64,000 nt of DNA from Fen-1077 sp050014355 (lineage in GTDB: Bacteria; Chloroflexota; Dehalococcoidia; Dehalococcoidales; RBG-16-60-22), in contig JBEKDL010000006.1 in assembly GCA_050014355.1 (NCBI GenBank), positions 1 to 64,000 on the forward strand, in the 5' to 3' direction. The notes beneath the pieces are model-generated. The model was given only the letters and a program-made list of their open reading frames with translations, searched no databases and was not told the origin of the DNA. Both the position numbers and the translations under genes were made by a program. Below are positions 52,156 through 60,644 of this stretch, piece after piece (positions within the stretch are counted from its first letter, which is position 1; the number at the start of each line of letters is the position of its first letter).

Positions 52156-53529
52156 TTATCCCTTCTTTTCTTCCTTCCAGATTTTGCCGCCTTCCGGCAG
52201 GACGAATAAGTCTTCACCGGCCAGCTTGGCCTGCAAGACGCTTTTCAGGGTGGGGATAGGGACGCGTATCTGGTTCATGCTATCGCGCTCGCGGATGGTG
52301 GCCATGTTATCTTCCAGCGACTGGAAGTCCACGGTGACGCAGTAGGGCGTCCCCAGCTCGTCCTGTCGGCGGTAGCGCCGACCGATGCTCTGTGTGTCGT
52401 CGTACTGGGTGGTAAAGCCGGGGCGCAACGTGTTGTAAACGTCTTTAGCTAAAGCGGCCAGGTTTTCCTTGTGGCTCAAGGGCAGCACGGCCACCTTGAT
52501 GGGGGCTATGTCAGGATGGAAGTGGAAGACCACCCGTATCTCGTCCTTGTCCGGCTCCTCGTCATAAGCATCGCACATGAGGGCCAGCAGCGTCCGGTCG
52601 ACGCCCGCGGAAGGCTCAATGATGTAAGGGATATAGTGCTCCTTGGTCTCATCGTCGAAATACTCCATGGACCTGCCGCTGGCGGCGCTGTGCTGCCGCA
52701 GGTCAAAGTCCGTGCGATTTGCGATGCCCTCCAGCTCCGCCCAACCGTGAGGGAAAAGATAGGTGATATCGGTGCAGGCGCGCGCGTAATGCGCCAGCTT
52801 CTCTTTCGGGTGACACTCCAGGCGCAGGTGTTCTTTATTAATGCCTAATTTAACGTACCAGTTCAAGCGCTCCTCCACCCAGTAGTCGAACCACTTTTCA
52901 TCCGTCCCCGGCTTGACGAAGAACTCGATTTCCATCTGTTCGAACTCGCGGCTGCGGAAGATGAAATTGCCGGTGGTAATCTCGTTGCGGAAGGACTTTC
53001 CCATCTGGGCGATGCCGAAGGGAAGGCGCTTACGGGAGGTATTGAGGACGTTCGGGAAATTGACGAACATGCCCTGGGCCGTCTCCGGGCGCAGGTAGAC
53101 CACGGCGGCCTCTTCTTCCACCGGCCCGATGAAAGTCTTGAACATCACGTTGAACATGCGCTCGCCGGTAAGCTCGCCGCCGCAAGAAGGGCACACGTTT
53201 TTGGCAAGGTCATCGGCCTTCCACCTCATGTGGCAGTTCTTGCATTCTACCAGAGGGTCGGAGAAGCTCTTGACATGGCCGCTGGTCTCCCATACCTTCG
53301 AGTTCATCAGGATGCTGGTCTCTAGCCCGACGATGTCGTCACGCTCGCGGATGTTGTCACGCCACCAGGCTTCTTTGATGTTACGCCTAAACTCGACGCC
53401 CACCGGCCCGTAGTCCCAGCAGCCGGACAGGCCGCCGTAGATATCGCTGTTGGGGAAGATAAAGCCGCGCCGCTGGCACAGCGAGACGAGTTTTTCCAGG
53501 CTGACTTTACCGGGTTTATTTTCTGACAT
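52156..53529 (-). CDS. glyQS: Glycyl-tRNA synthetase (alpha2 dimer type)
   Basis: The start at ATG 53529 follows GGGAG. A class II synthetase of 457 residues: GFIFPNSDIYGGLSGCWDYGP at the N-terminus, a zinc-ribbon insertion (CKNCHMRW, then CPSCGGE), motif 2 GKSFRNEIT, motif 3 IEPSAGVDRTLLAL and the C-terminal anticodon-binding domain (IKVAVLPLSHKENL). It charges tRNA-Gly. The length is that of the single-subunit bacterial and eukaryal-like form. The gene start overlaps the end of a small membrane-protein gene by 14 bp, so they are co-transcribed. Confidence 0.95.
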   Translation of the reverse strand: MSENKPGKVSLEKLVSLCQRRGFIFPNSDIYGGLSGCWDYGPVGVEFRRNIKEAWWRDNIRERDDIVGLETSILMNSKVWETSGHVKSFSDPLVECKNCHMRWKADDLAKNVCPSCGGELTGERMFNVMFKTFIGPVEEEAAVVYLRPETAQGMFVNFPNVLNTSRKRLPFGIAQMGKSFRNEITTGNFIFRSREFEQMEIEFFVKPGTDEKWFDYWVEERLNWYVKLGINKEHLRLECHPKEKLAHYARACTDITYLFPHGWAELEGIANRTDFDLRQHSAASGRSMEYFDDETKEHYIPYIIEPSAGVDRTLLALMCDAYDEEPDKDEIRVVFHFHPDIAPIKVAVLPLSHKENLAALAKDVYNTLRPGFTTQYDDTQSIGRRYRRQDELGTPYCVTVDFQSLEDNMATIRERDSMNQIRVPIPTLKSVLQAKLAGEDLFVLPEGGKIWKEEKKG

Positions 53530-54073
53530 CAGTTTCACTCCCTGAAGTATTTTCCGTTTTTAATCCACGAGATTGCACGAAAGCCCGGGTAAAAAGCACG
53601 GCCATGATTATTCCTCCCATAAATAACACCGCCAGGGCGAAGGCCCAGAGGGCCGGGAGGGCTCTGCCGTATACATTGTAAAGGAAAATATCCGCCATTG
53701 CATAGGCAACGATAATCTGGGGGAGCGCCACCATATTGCCCATGATGCCGAATATCGTCCGGTTCAGTTGGCTTTCGGCCAGTTGCATGCGCCGGGCCGC
53801 ACCGGTGATAAAAAGGGCGATAGCCAGTGAGATTAGCACAAAAACCAGCTGAAGTCCCAGTGTCCAGACCAGGAAGCCGCCCCGGCTCACCCGGCTGACC
53901 GGCAGGCCGCCGGAGAAACGGTAGGCGGTATCCTGCGGCAGTCTGCCGTAAGAAACGGCGTCGATAGCGATGGCAATGAGCAGCACGATTACTGGCAGCG
54001 CAACGTACGCCCACCGGAAAACGATTTTTTTCGGAGTATCTTTTAAAGGTTCTGCGGTACTTATAGCGGTCAC
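53516..54073 (-). CDS. Small integral membrane protein (DUF1648-like)
   Basis: A 185-residue protein with four hydrophobic stretches (around residues 20-41, 67-91, 108-131 and 139-165). The stretch AYRFSGGLPVSRVSRGGFLVW resembles the DUF1648 loop. No function is known. It is immediately upstream of and overlaps glyQS on the same strand. ATG 54073 has no strong ribosome site visible. Confidence 0.65.
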   Translation of the reverse strand: MTAISTAEPLKDTPKKIVFRWAYVALPVIVLLIAIAIDAVSYGRLPQDTAYRFSGGLPVSRVSRGGFLVWTLGLQLVFVLISLAIALFITGAARRMQLAESQLNRTIFGIMGNMVALPQIIVAYAMADIFLYNVYGRALPALWAFALAVLFMGGIIMAVLFTRAFVQSRGLKTENTSGSETDVRK

Positions 54074-54175
54074 CTGCCTTGAAGCAAGTTACATTAAAGA
54101 TTAACAGCTTTAAGGCGGGGGTGTCAAAAAAGAAAGGTAATTTAAGGTGATGGTTTTTAGCCTGCTAATAATCTT

Positions 54176-54415
54176 TTACGAGGCGCAGGTGCTGCAATTG
54201 CCGGAGCTGCATCCGGAGCAGGAAGAACCCGAATTACCGGGCATGGCTTTTGGAATACCGGAATCGCTCGAGATAAAACCATTGAAAGTGGACATTTTGC
54301 GCCGGGCGGGTTTATGGCAGCGGGGGCATTCCGCCGTTTTACCAGCCTGGCTCAAGGGGCGTAATTGCTCAAATTTGGAATCACATTCCGAGCAAAGATA
54401 TTCGTATATCGGCAT
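54176..54415 (-). CDS. FmdB-family zinc ribbon protein
   Basis: A 79-residue protein beginning PIYEYLCSECDSKFEQL with a second pair CPRC, the FmdB regulatory domain. The tail is rich in Cys, Ser and Gly (CSGCSSGNCSTC), common in this family. The role is often said to be regulatory, but direct evidence is sparse. The ATG follows AGGAGAAT. Confidence 0.8.
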   Translation of the reverse strand: MPIYEYLCSECDSKFEQLRPLSQAGKTAECPRCHKPARRKMSTFNGFISSDSGIPKAMPGNSGSSCSGCSSGNCSTCAS

Positions 54416-54436
54416 ATGTATTCTCCTGCTAATATT

Positions 54437-55144
54437 TTAGCCGATTTGAGCTTCATTATCAACCGGGGCGCCCCGTTTCAGTGAAAGCCGCATGAGGTTG
54501 ATGCCCGCCACCTCGACCCAGATGACTATATTGGCCACCAGGATTCGCTCGACTAAACCGAAATAGTTAGCCCCGTCTTTGAAAAACGACAGCGCAATCG
54601 CGAAGAGCACCGAAAGGATGCATGTGACGATGGAGTATTTGAACAGGCACCGCCAGTCGGGGTCTTTTTTAAAGTTGAACGCGAGCAGCAGGACGGCTAT
54701 AGGGAACAGGGAGAAAGAGACTTTGGTGGCCAGGCCGTGGATCATCCCCTTAATAGTCGTGGCGCCACCGGGAATATCGGTGTTGAAAGCGCCGATACAA
54801 AGCATCCCGAAGCCGAATAAAACAAACGCCGCGATACCCAGGTGAAACCACTTGGACCTTTTAACGTTGTAGAGTAGGCCAGCGGTGAATATCTCCACCA
54901 GTAGACCGAGCGCCAGGAAACCGATGGTCTGCAGCCAGCCGATTGATGATAGTGCGAGGCTGGATATCGAGTTCTTGACGAGGCTGTAATAGGGAGTGAT
55001 GAGCCCGGCGGTGAGGTCGCCGGTCTCCAGCATCAGTGGTGCCAGGATACCTGCCAGGGCCAGGGCGCTATGCGCATTCAATCGTCTGGCGATGGACAGC
55101 ACTTTCGATTGAACAGGCAGGTATATGTCCCGATATTTTATCAT
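54437..55144 (-). CDS. DUF998-family membrane protein
   Basis: A 235-residue protein with six hydrophobic spans. The opening is AGILAPLMLETGDLTAGLIT with a following YYSLVKNSISSLAL, the typical DUF998 (NSIS-like) signature. Function unknown. The ATG at 55144 has no evident ribosome site. It stands between the FmdB and lipoprotein genes. Confidence 0.7.
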   Translation of the reverse strand: MIKYRDIYLPVQSKVLSIARRLNAHSALALAGILAPLMLETGDLTAGLITPYYSLVKNSISSLALSSIGWLQTIGFLALGLLVEIFTAGLLYNVKRSKWFHLGIAAFVLFGFGMLCIGAFNTDIPGGATTIKGMIHGLATKVSFSLFPIAVLLLAFNFKKDPDWRCLFKYSIVTCILSVLFAIALSFFKDGANYFGLVERILVANIVIWVEVAGINLMRLSLKRGAPVDNEAQIG

Positions 55145-55177
55145 ACCATAGTTATAACGTATTTCCGGGTATACTGG

Positions 55178-55663
55178 TTATTTCGTCCCGTACTGGACGA
55201 AAAGCGAGCCGGTGACCGGGTAAATAATCTCCAGAAAAACAGTTGTGTCCTTCCCGCTCGAGCTGCTGCCGGAGGTTAAGGATAACGTATAGGCGACGCC
55301 CTGCGCCTGACTGGCGATAAAAGAGAACCTGTCGGAACTGACCCGATTGGTGCCGTCAGTTGATTGTGAGGTATAAATCGGCGAGCTACCGGAAACGCTG
55401 AAACCGATGCCCTCGCCTTTGACCATGTAAAAATAGCCGTCGACTTTATCGCCGTCTTTCAGTTTCAGAATAAGCGAAACATCGCTCGCCAGGTTGATTT
55501 GAATCTGCTTCACCGTCCATACCTTGCTGATGGTGGCTTCCCTTACCGTGTCGACGCTGGCCGCGGGCGTTGTACTGGTGGCGTTAGGTTTCGACCCCAG
55601 CGAGCATCCTGCGACGCCGACTAAAGATAAAGCTACGATTAAGCACAGTATTTTTTTAAACAT
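55178..55663 (-). CDS. Lipoprotein of unknown function
   Basis: A 161-residue protein with a signal peptide and lipobox VAGC (Cys at residue 20). A Ser/Thr/Ala linker is followed by a beta-rich domain (KLKDGDKVDGYFYMVKGEG, FSFIASQAQGVAYTLSL). It is presumably membrane-anchored outside the cytoplasm, in the beta-domain style of surface binding proteins. No specific family is recognised. Confidence 0.7.
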   Translation of the reverse strand: MFKKILCLIVALSLVGVAGCSLGSKPNATSTTPAASVDTVREATISKVWTVKQIQINLASDVSLILKLKDGDKVDGYFYMVKGEGIGFSVSGSSPIYTSQSTDGTNRVSSDRFSFIASQAQGVAYTLSLTSGSSSSGKDTTVFLEIIYPVTGSLFVQYGTK

Positions 55664-55740
55664 CTGTAACCCCTTATAAATTTTACTAATAATAATGTAT
55701 ATCTATTTGAACGTAATAGTCAATGGGGAGGTGGTGAGGG

Positions 55741-55772
55741 AAAGCTCAAAGCTCAAAGGTCAAAGCTCAAAA
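55741..55772. repeat. Short tandem repeat of CAAAGCT type
   Basis: Four consecutive near-copies of the 7-mer AAAGCTC / AAAGGTC lie between the lipoprotein and hicA genes. The low-copy array may vary by slippage. No gene lies over it. Confidence 0.6.
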
Positions 55773-55798
55773 CCACAACGAAAAAGGTAAAACTAAAA

Positions 55799-55987
55799 CT
55801 ACTTTAATCGCTTGATGAGGTCTTCTTTTGAGATGTTATTCCAGAGGCTTACTTTACCGATGATATCACTAAGGGTACCTTTGGCCATTACTTTATGTAC
55901 CGGAACGGAAATAGCGTGCTCGCCTGAAACGGTAACTTTCTTCAGGCGGACATGACTGCCCTTCTGCCTTATCACTTCGTAGCCCAA
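55799..55987 (-). CDS. hicA: HicA-like mRNA interferase, start uncertain
   Basis: The minus-strand frame encodes the HicA core: EVIRQKGSHVRLKK (His of the KGSH motif is the catalytic His), SVPVHKVMAKGTL, and SLWNNISKEDLIKRL. The usual N-terminal helix (ELVRLLQSLG-like) precedes the only start codon, TTG 55987, and is read as LVRLLQSLG but without a usable start before a TAA at about 56017. There is also no good ribosome site. Either initiation is unusual or the toxin has lost its start. It is located after, and probably co-transcribed with, hicB. Confidence 0.65.
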   Translation of the reverse strand: MGYEVIRQKGSHVRLKKVTVSGEHAISVPVHKVMAKGTLSDIIGKVSLWNNISKEDLIKRLK

Positions 55988-56000
55988 AGACTGGAGGAGC

Positions 56001-56183
56001 CTAACTAGTTGACAAGGTTAAAATCGTAAGAGGTTCACCTATTTCACCGTAATGTACGGCTACAGCTTCTTTAATATTTTGATGTAGCTCGTCCAGGGTT
56101 TTACCCTGCGTGAAGATATCCTCGCCGATACCGCGGGCGCACCAGAACTCGCCGTCAAAGTAAAGTTCAATCTTAACTAACAT
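56001..56183 (-). CDS. hicB: HicB-like antitoxin
   Basis: The 60-residue minimal HicB form: LVKIELYFDGEFWCARGIGE, TQGKTLDELHQNIKEAV, with the HicB partial RNase-H-like fold and no C-terminal DNA-binding domain. The start chosen is ATG 56183 (GGGAG upstream). An extended -10 TGCTATAAT lies at about 56207-56215. The antitoxin gene comes before the toxin, the reverse of the usual hicA-hicB order. Confidence 0.75.
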   Translation of the reverse strand: MLVKIELYFDGEFWCARGIGEDIFTQGKTLDELHQNIKEAVAVHYGEIGEPLTILTLSTS

Positions 56184-56257
56184 AATCTCATCTCCCAATT
56201 AACCCTATTATAGCACACGGGGAAAAGGGGGGAGGGATCGTGACCATTTAAATGCCC

Positions 56258-56905
56258 CTATGTTCCACTTGGTAAAATAGAGATATTCCCTTTGAAATCT
56301 GACACATCTATATTATTATTTTCAGGTATGACTAAAGTGTAGTGATTTCCGACTTGCCAGACATTAAACTTTAACTCCCCTTTTGATTTGGATAATTTGC
56401 CTACTATTTCCTCAACTATTTCTGGAGGTAATACAAAATCAAGTCTTAATCCAGATGCTGTTTGACAAAGTAATATTATAACTACACCACCTTTACCAAT
56501 TTTTTCTCGCACTTTGTCTTCAGATAAACCAAGAAACCAGCGCCCAGGGCGCCCCTCCATTGTGGCTGTTGGAATTGCTACCCATAAGCCTGTTGATGTC
56601 TCTGCCCAAACATTATTAAATGGTTCGATCAATATACCTTTCTGTTGCAGTTCAGAAATATAACTCTTGCGTAGTTTCTTTCCCCTTGCCTTTTTCCCTG
56701 TGCCTATTGAAACGGAATCATTGTCAGTCGTAAGAATATTCCTTATTTCTTGATTATTTTCTGAACCAATTAGTTTCTTTATTGGAAGTTCGGATAGTAC
56801 TTCTCTAAATTCAACATCCTTCAATACCAAGTTAACGACCTCTACCTTTTCTACCTTTGTTAAAGAACAAAGGGCTTGCACAAGGTGTTTGGCTATTGTA
56901 TCCAT
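56258..56905 (-). CDS. Hypothetical protein
   Basis: A 215-residue protein with excellent initiation signals: GAGGAGGT seven bases before ATG 56905, and a TTGACA-17-TAAGGT promoter at 56964-56936. The N-terminal half is helical (HLVQALCSLTKVEKVEVVNL); the middle has a basic stretch (KKARGKKLRKSY); the C-terminal half is beta-rich. No family is recognised. It is AT-rich compared with its neighbours mfd and glyQS, suggesting recent arrival. Confidence 0.7.
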   Translation of the reverse strand: MDTIAKHLVQALCSLTKVEKVEVVNLVLKDVEFREVLSELPIKKLIGSENNQEIRNILTTDNDSVSIGTGKKARGKKLRKSYISELQQKGILIEPFNNVWAETSTGLWVAIPTATMEGRPGRWFLGLSEDKVREKIGKGGVVIILLCQTASGLRLDFVLPPEIVEEIVGKLSKSKGELKFNVWQVGNHYTLVIPENNNIDVSDFKGNISILPSGT

Positions 56906-56935
56906 TTATACCTCCTCTTATAATAACTTACACAT

Positions 56936-56964
56936 ACCTTATCACATTACTTGCATTTTGTCAA
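56936..56964 (-). promoter_or_regulatory. Promoter of the 56258-56905 gene
   Basis: On the minus strand: TTGACA (56964-56959), 17-bp spacer, TAAGGT (56941-56936). It is 31 bp before the ATG. Confidence 0.55.
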
Positions 56965-57011
56965 TAGTGTTATAGTAAGATATAAGTAAGTGAATATATG
57001 AAGGTATATAA

Positions 57012-60000
57012 CTAATGATTTACTTGAGATAATTCAAGATAAGTTCTAATTGTGTTCTCCACCACCCCCTTCCACCCCCTCCCTATCTTTTTATAGTTTA
57101 TTCTTATCTGCGTGCGGCCCACGGCTATCTCATTGCGTAAGAAGGGGGCAAGTTTTTGCGTATCGAACGCGAGTTCGCCGAAGCGCCGGATAATAATCAG
57201 CCCTTCGTCCGTGGAAACTGATTCAATACCAGCTTTCGCCCCCAGCGCTTTAATCCTTACCGCATAAAACAGGTTTTCCACCTCCGGCGGCGGCGCACCG
57301 AAGCGGTCGGTGAGCGCCTTCCGGATATCGTCGAGCTTTTCCGCCGCCTCCACGCTCCCCAGTGTGCGGTAAAGCTCCAGGCGCGTGTCCACGTCCGCTA
57401 CATAGCTTTCAGGGATAAATGCGTCCAGCGGCAGGTCGACGGTAGGGGCGGGGAGACGGGGCGGCGGCTTGGCTTTACCGGCGCGCAGGGCTTTCTGCTC
57501 TTCCACAGCTTCGGCCAGTAGCCGAGTGTACAGGCTGAAACCGACAGCTGTGATGTGGCCGCTCTGCCGCGTCCCGAGCAGGTTGCCCGCGCCTCTTATT
57601 TCCAGGTCTTTCATGGCGATGCCGTAACCCGCGCCGAGCTCGGTCGCCTCATAAATCGTGCGGAGGCGCTTGTGCGCGATGGGTGCCAGGCGCTTGCCGC
57701 CGTCATAGAGAAAATAAGCGTAAGCCAGGTTGGCGCCGCGGCCTACCCTGCCCCGCAGCTGGTAAAGCTGTGTCAGCCCGAACTTGTCTGCCTTGTTCAC
57801 GATGATGGTATTGGCGTTGGGCATGTCCAGGCCCGACTCGATAATCGTGGTGCAGACCAGGATATCCACCTCGCCCCGCGTGAACGCCGCCATGACTTTT
57901 TCGAGCTCGTCTTCCGGCATTTGCCCGTGACCTAACGAGATTCTCGCTTCGGGCACGAGCTCGCGCAGGTTATCGGCCACCATGCCGATGCTCTGGACGC
58001 GGTTGTGCAGGAAAAAGACCTGGCCGTTGCGCTCTAGCTCGCGCAGCACCGCCTCTCTGACCAGGTGGTCGTTATACTCGGCGACATAGGTCTTCACCGG
58101 CAGGCGTGCCTCCGGCGGCGTCTCCATGGTGCTCATGTCCCTGACGCCGACGAGCGACATGTGCAGGGTGCGGGGAATAGGGGTGGCGCTTAAGGTCAGT
58201 ACGTCCACCTCCTGACGCATTTTTTTCAGGTGCTCTTTATGATTGACGCCGAAACGCTGCTCTTCATCGATGATGAGCAGGCCGAGGTTTTTAAACGCTA
58301 TGTCTTTCTGTAACAGCCGGTGCGTACCGATACAGATATCCACGGTGCCGGCAGCCAGCCCGTCAACGATAGCGCGCTGCTCCGAAGGAGAGCGGAAACG
58401 GCTCAATACCTCGACCTTGACCGGGAAAGCTTCCAGCCTTTCGGAGAAAGTGGCAAAGTGCTGCTGCGCCAAAACGGTGGTCGGCACGAGCACGGCCACC
58501 TGCCGCCCGTCCATCACCGCCTTGAAAGCGGCGCGGATGGCTATCTCGGTCTTGCCGTAGCCGACGTCCCCACAAACGAGGCGGTCCATCGGGCGCGCCT
58601 TTTCCATGTCGTCCTTGACTTCCTGGATGGCCTCGAGCTGGTCTGGCGTCTCGACGTAAGGGAAAGCGGACTCCAGCTCCTGCTGCCAGAGCGTATCGCG
58701 GGAAAAAGCGAAACCCGGGACGACTTCCCGCGAAGCATACAGGTCCAGGAGGTCTTTCGCGAGCACCTCCGCCGCCTCTTTGGCCCGCTGGCGGGTTTTG
58801 GTCCATTCCTGCGTACCGAGCCGGCTCAACACCGGTGTCCGGTCGCTGGCGCCCACGTAGCGGTTCACCCGGTCTATCTGGTCGGTAGGGACGTACAGCG
58901 TGTCGCTCGCCGCGTACTGTAAAACAAGGTACTCCTTTTCGCTGCCGGCGGCTTTCATCGTGGTCACGCCGGTAAATTTCCCGATGCCGTGCTCGACGTG
59001 GACGACGTAGTCGTCCGGTACAAAATCTATAGCCTGCTTACGATGCGCCGCAGGTCGTTTGGTGACCAGACGCCGCTGTTTCACGAAGCCGAAAATCTCG
59101 GCGTCGGTGAAGAGATACGTTTCCGCGCCCATCACCCAGCCGTCCGGCAGCGAACCCTGCACCAGCGTTAGCGTACCCGGCGCCGGTAATTGGGTAACCT
59201 CTTCGCTGGGCGAAGTAATGATATCTTCTTCCAGGAATAGCTCGGAAAGGCGGCTCGCCTGGTGGCTGATAACAATGACGCGTTTGTGCTGTCCCAGGAG
59301 CTCCTTTGTTTTTTGCAGGAACAGGGGCAGCTTCCCGGCGTAACCAGGGGCGGACATAAAGTCCAGCTGCTCCCCGATGCCCCAGGCGGTCAGGCTCAAA
59401 CTCTGTCTTTCTTTTATCCCCGCCCCGAGTTCCTCCCAGGTGAAATACGGCCGGGGGAAGTTGCGCGGCAGCTCGCCGCGCTCAAGTTTTTCCGTGCGTA
59501 ACCGGGCGGCCTCGGCATCGAACGCGGCGGCGGTTTCCTCAACGACCGAAGGCTCATCGAGCACGACCAGCGCCCCGTCAGGAAAATAGTCGAGCAGTTT
59601 GCCCTGGTTGAAAAGAGGGGTATAAAACTCCGCTTCGTGGGTGAATTGACCTTCTAACAGAGCTGCAATGTCGCTCTGGAACTGCTGCCTGGCTTCCGCG
59701 GTACAGCCAGCCAGGTCGAGGCTATTTAATGCACTATCCAGCGACGTTTTATCCATGCGCCGCGGCGTTAAAAGCTCGGCTGCTGGTCCGAACCACACTG
59801 AAGGCACTTTATCGGTGGAGCGCTGGGTGGTCGGGTCAAAGCTGCGGATGCTGTCGATGGTATCGCCGAAAAACTCCAGCCGGACGGGTGTCTCACGGGT
59901 GGGCGGAAAGATATCGATAATACCGCCGCGGTGGCTCACCGTGCCGGGTATTTCTACCGTATTTTCCAGCCGGTAGCCCGTGTCTTCCAGCGCTTTGAGC

Positions 60001-60482
60001 AGGCGGAACGGCTCGATGGTCATGCCGAGAGAGAGCGTGCGGCAGGCAGAGGTAAAATCTTCGTAAGACGTGGTGCGGGACATCAGCGCCGCCGCCGAGG
60101 CTACTACCAGCGGGGGCGGGCTGCCCGTTTCTCCAGAGCCGCAGGCCGCCAGCGCGGAAAGCACCTGAATGCGCTCTATCTCCGTCGTCGTGTCGGAGAC
60201 GAGCCTTTCGTAGGGCAGGACATCCGGCTCCGGGAAGAGCTTTATACCTTCGCCGGGACACCAGTTTAATAGCTGTTCGTGGAGCTTTTTGGCGTTCTCC
60301 GGCTGCGCCGTGACTACCAGTAAAGGCAACCGGAGGTCGCGGTAGAGCGTAGCGATGAGATAGGGCCTGGCTGCATCGAGCATCACCACCGCCTTATTCC
60401 CCCGCCCCTTAAGCGCCTCGAGGAGAATGCGGTAGGCCGGCATGTCTTCGATTAACGTAAGCAGCAGGCTCAAGTCCGGCAT
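57012..60482 (-). CDS. mfd: Transcription-repair coupling factor Mfd
   Basis: A 1156-residue SF2 translocase, normal length for Mfd. It has a UvrB-like N-terminal module (TVEIPGTVSHRGGIIDIFPP), an RNA-polymerase-interaction domain (DDYVVHVEHGIGKFTGV), helicase motifs (GDVGYGKTEIAIRAAF, DEEQRFGVNHKEHL, TLSATPIPRTLHMSL, IESGLDMPNANTII, QLRGRVGR) and the C-terminal TRCF domain. It removes RNA polymerase stalled at lesions and recruits UvrA. No unusual loss of a motif is seen. The gene is alone on the minus strand, divergent from proB. Confidence 0.95.
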   Translation of the reverse strand: MPDLSLLLTLIEDMPAYRILLEALKGRGNKAVVMLDAARPYLIATLYRDLRLPLLVVTAQPENAKKLHEQLLNWCPGEGIKLFPEPDVLPYERLVSDTTTEIERIQVLSALAACGSGETGSPPPLVVASAAALMSRTTSYEDFTSACRTLSLGMTIEPFRLLKALEDTGYRLENTVEIPGTVSHRGGIIDIFPPTRETPVRLEFFGDTIDSIRSFDPTTQRSTDKVPSVWFGPAAELLTPRRMDKTSLDSALNSLDLAGCTAEARQQFQSDIAALLEGQFTHEAEFYTPLFNQGKLLDYFPDGALVVLDEPSVVEETAAAFDAEAARLRTEKLERGELPRNFPRPYFTWEELGAGIKERQSLSLTAWGIGEQLDFMSAPGYAGKLPLFLQKTKELLGQHKRVIVISHQASRLSELFLEEDIITSPSEEVTQLPAPGTLTLVQGSLPDGWVMGAETYLFTDAEIFGFVKQRRLVTKRPAAHRKQAIDFVPDDYVVHVEHGIGKFTGVTTMKAAGSEKEYLVLQYAASDTLYVPTDQIDRVNRYVGASDRTPVLSRLGTQEWTKTRQRAKEAAEVLAKDLLDLYASREVVPGFAFSRDTLWQQELESAFPYVETPDQLEAIQEVKDDMEKARPMDRLVCGDVGYGKTEIAIRAAFKAVMDGRQVAVLVPTTVLAQQHFATFSERLEAFPVKVEVLSRFRSPSEQRAIVDGLAAGTVDICIGTHRLLQKDIAFKNLGLLIIDEEQRFGVNHKEHLKKMRQEVDVLTLSATPIPRTLHMSLVGVRDMSTMETPPEARLPVKTYVAEYNDHLVREAVLRELERNGQVFFLHNRVQSIGMVADNLRELVPEARISLGHGQMPEDELEKVMAAFTRGEVDILVCTTIIESGLDMPNANTIIVNKADKFGLTQLYQLRGRVGRGANLAYAYFLYDGGKRLAPIAHKRLRTIYEATELGAGYGIAMKDLEIRGAGNLLGTRQSGHITAVGFSLYTRLLAEAVEEQKALRAGKAKPPPRLPAPTVDLPLDAFIPESYVADVDTRLELYRTLGSVEAAEKLDDIRKALTDRFGAPPPEVENLFYAVRIKALGAKAGIESVSTDEGLIIIRRFGELAFDTQKLAPFLRNEIAVGRTQIRINYKKIGRGWKGVVENTIRTYLELSQVNH

Positions 60483-60591
60483 TATATTCTATAAACGCCT
60501 TTAGGGCTCGTACTTCATCCCGGAGAGGTACAGCCCTATCTGGATTGTAACATAAAACAAGGTTTAAAAATATACGTGAGAGTTGTTTTAT

Positions 60592-60620
60592 TTGTTCAAC
60601 CAGCGGATGCTTGCTATAAT
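60592..60620 (+). promoter_or_regulatory. proB promoter
   Basis: -35 TTGTTC (60592-60597), 17-bp spacer, -10 TATAAT (60615-60620) with the extended TG element (TGCTATAAT). It lies 24 bp before the ATG. Confidence 0.7.
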
Positions 60621-60644
60621 GTAAAGATTGTGATTTGAGAAATT

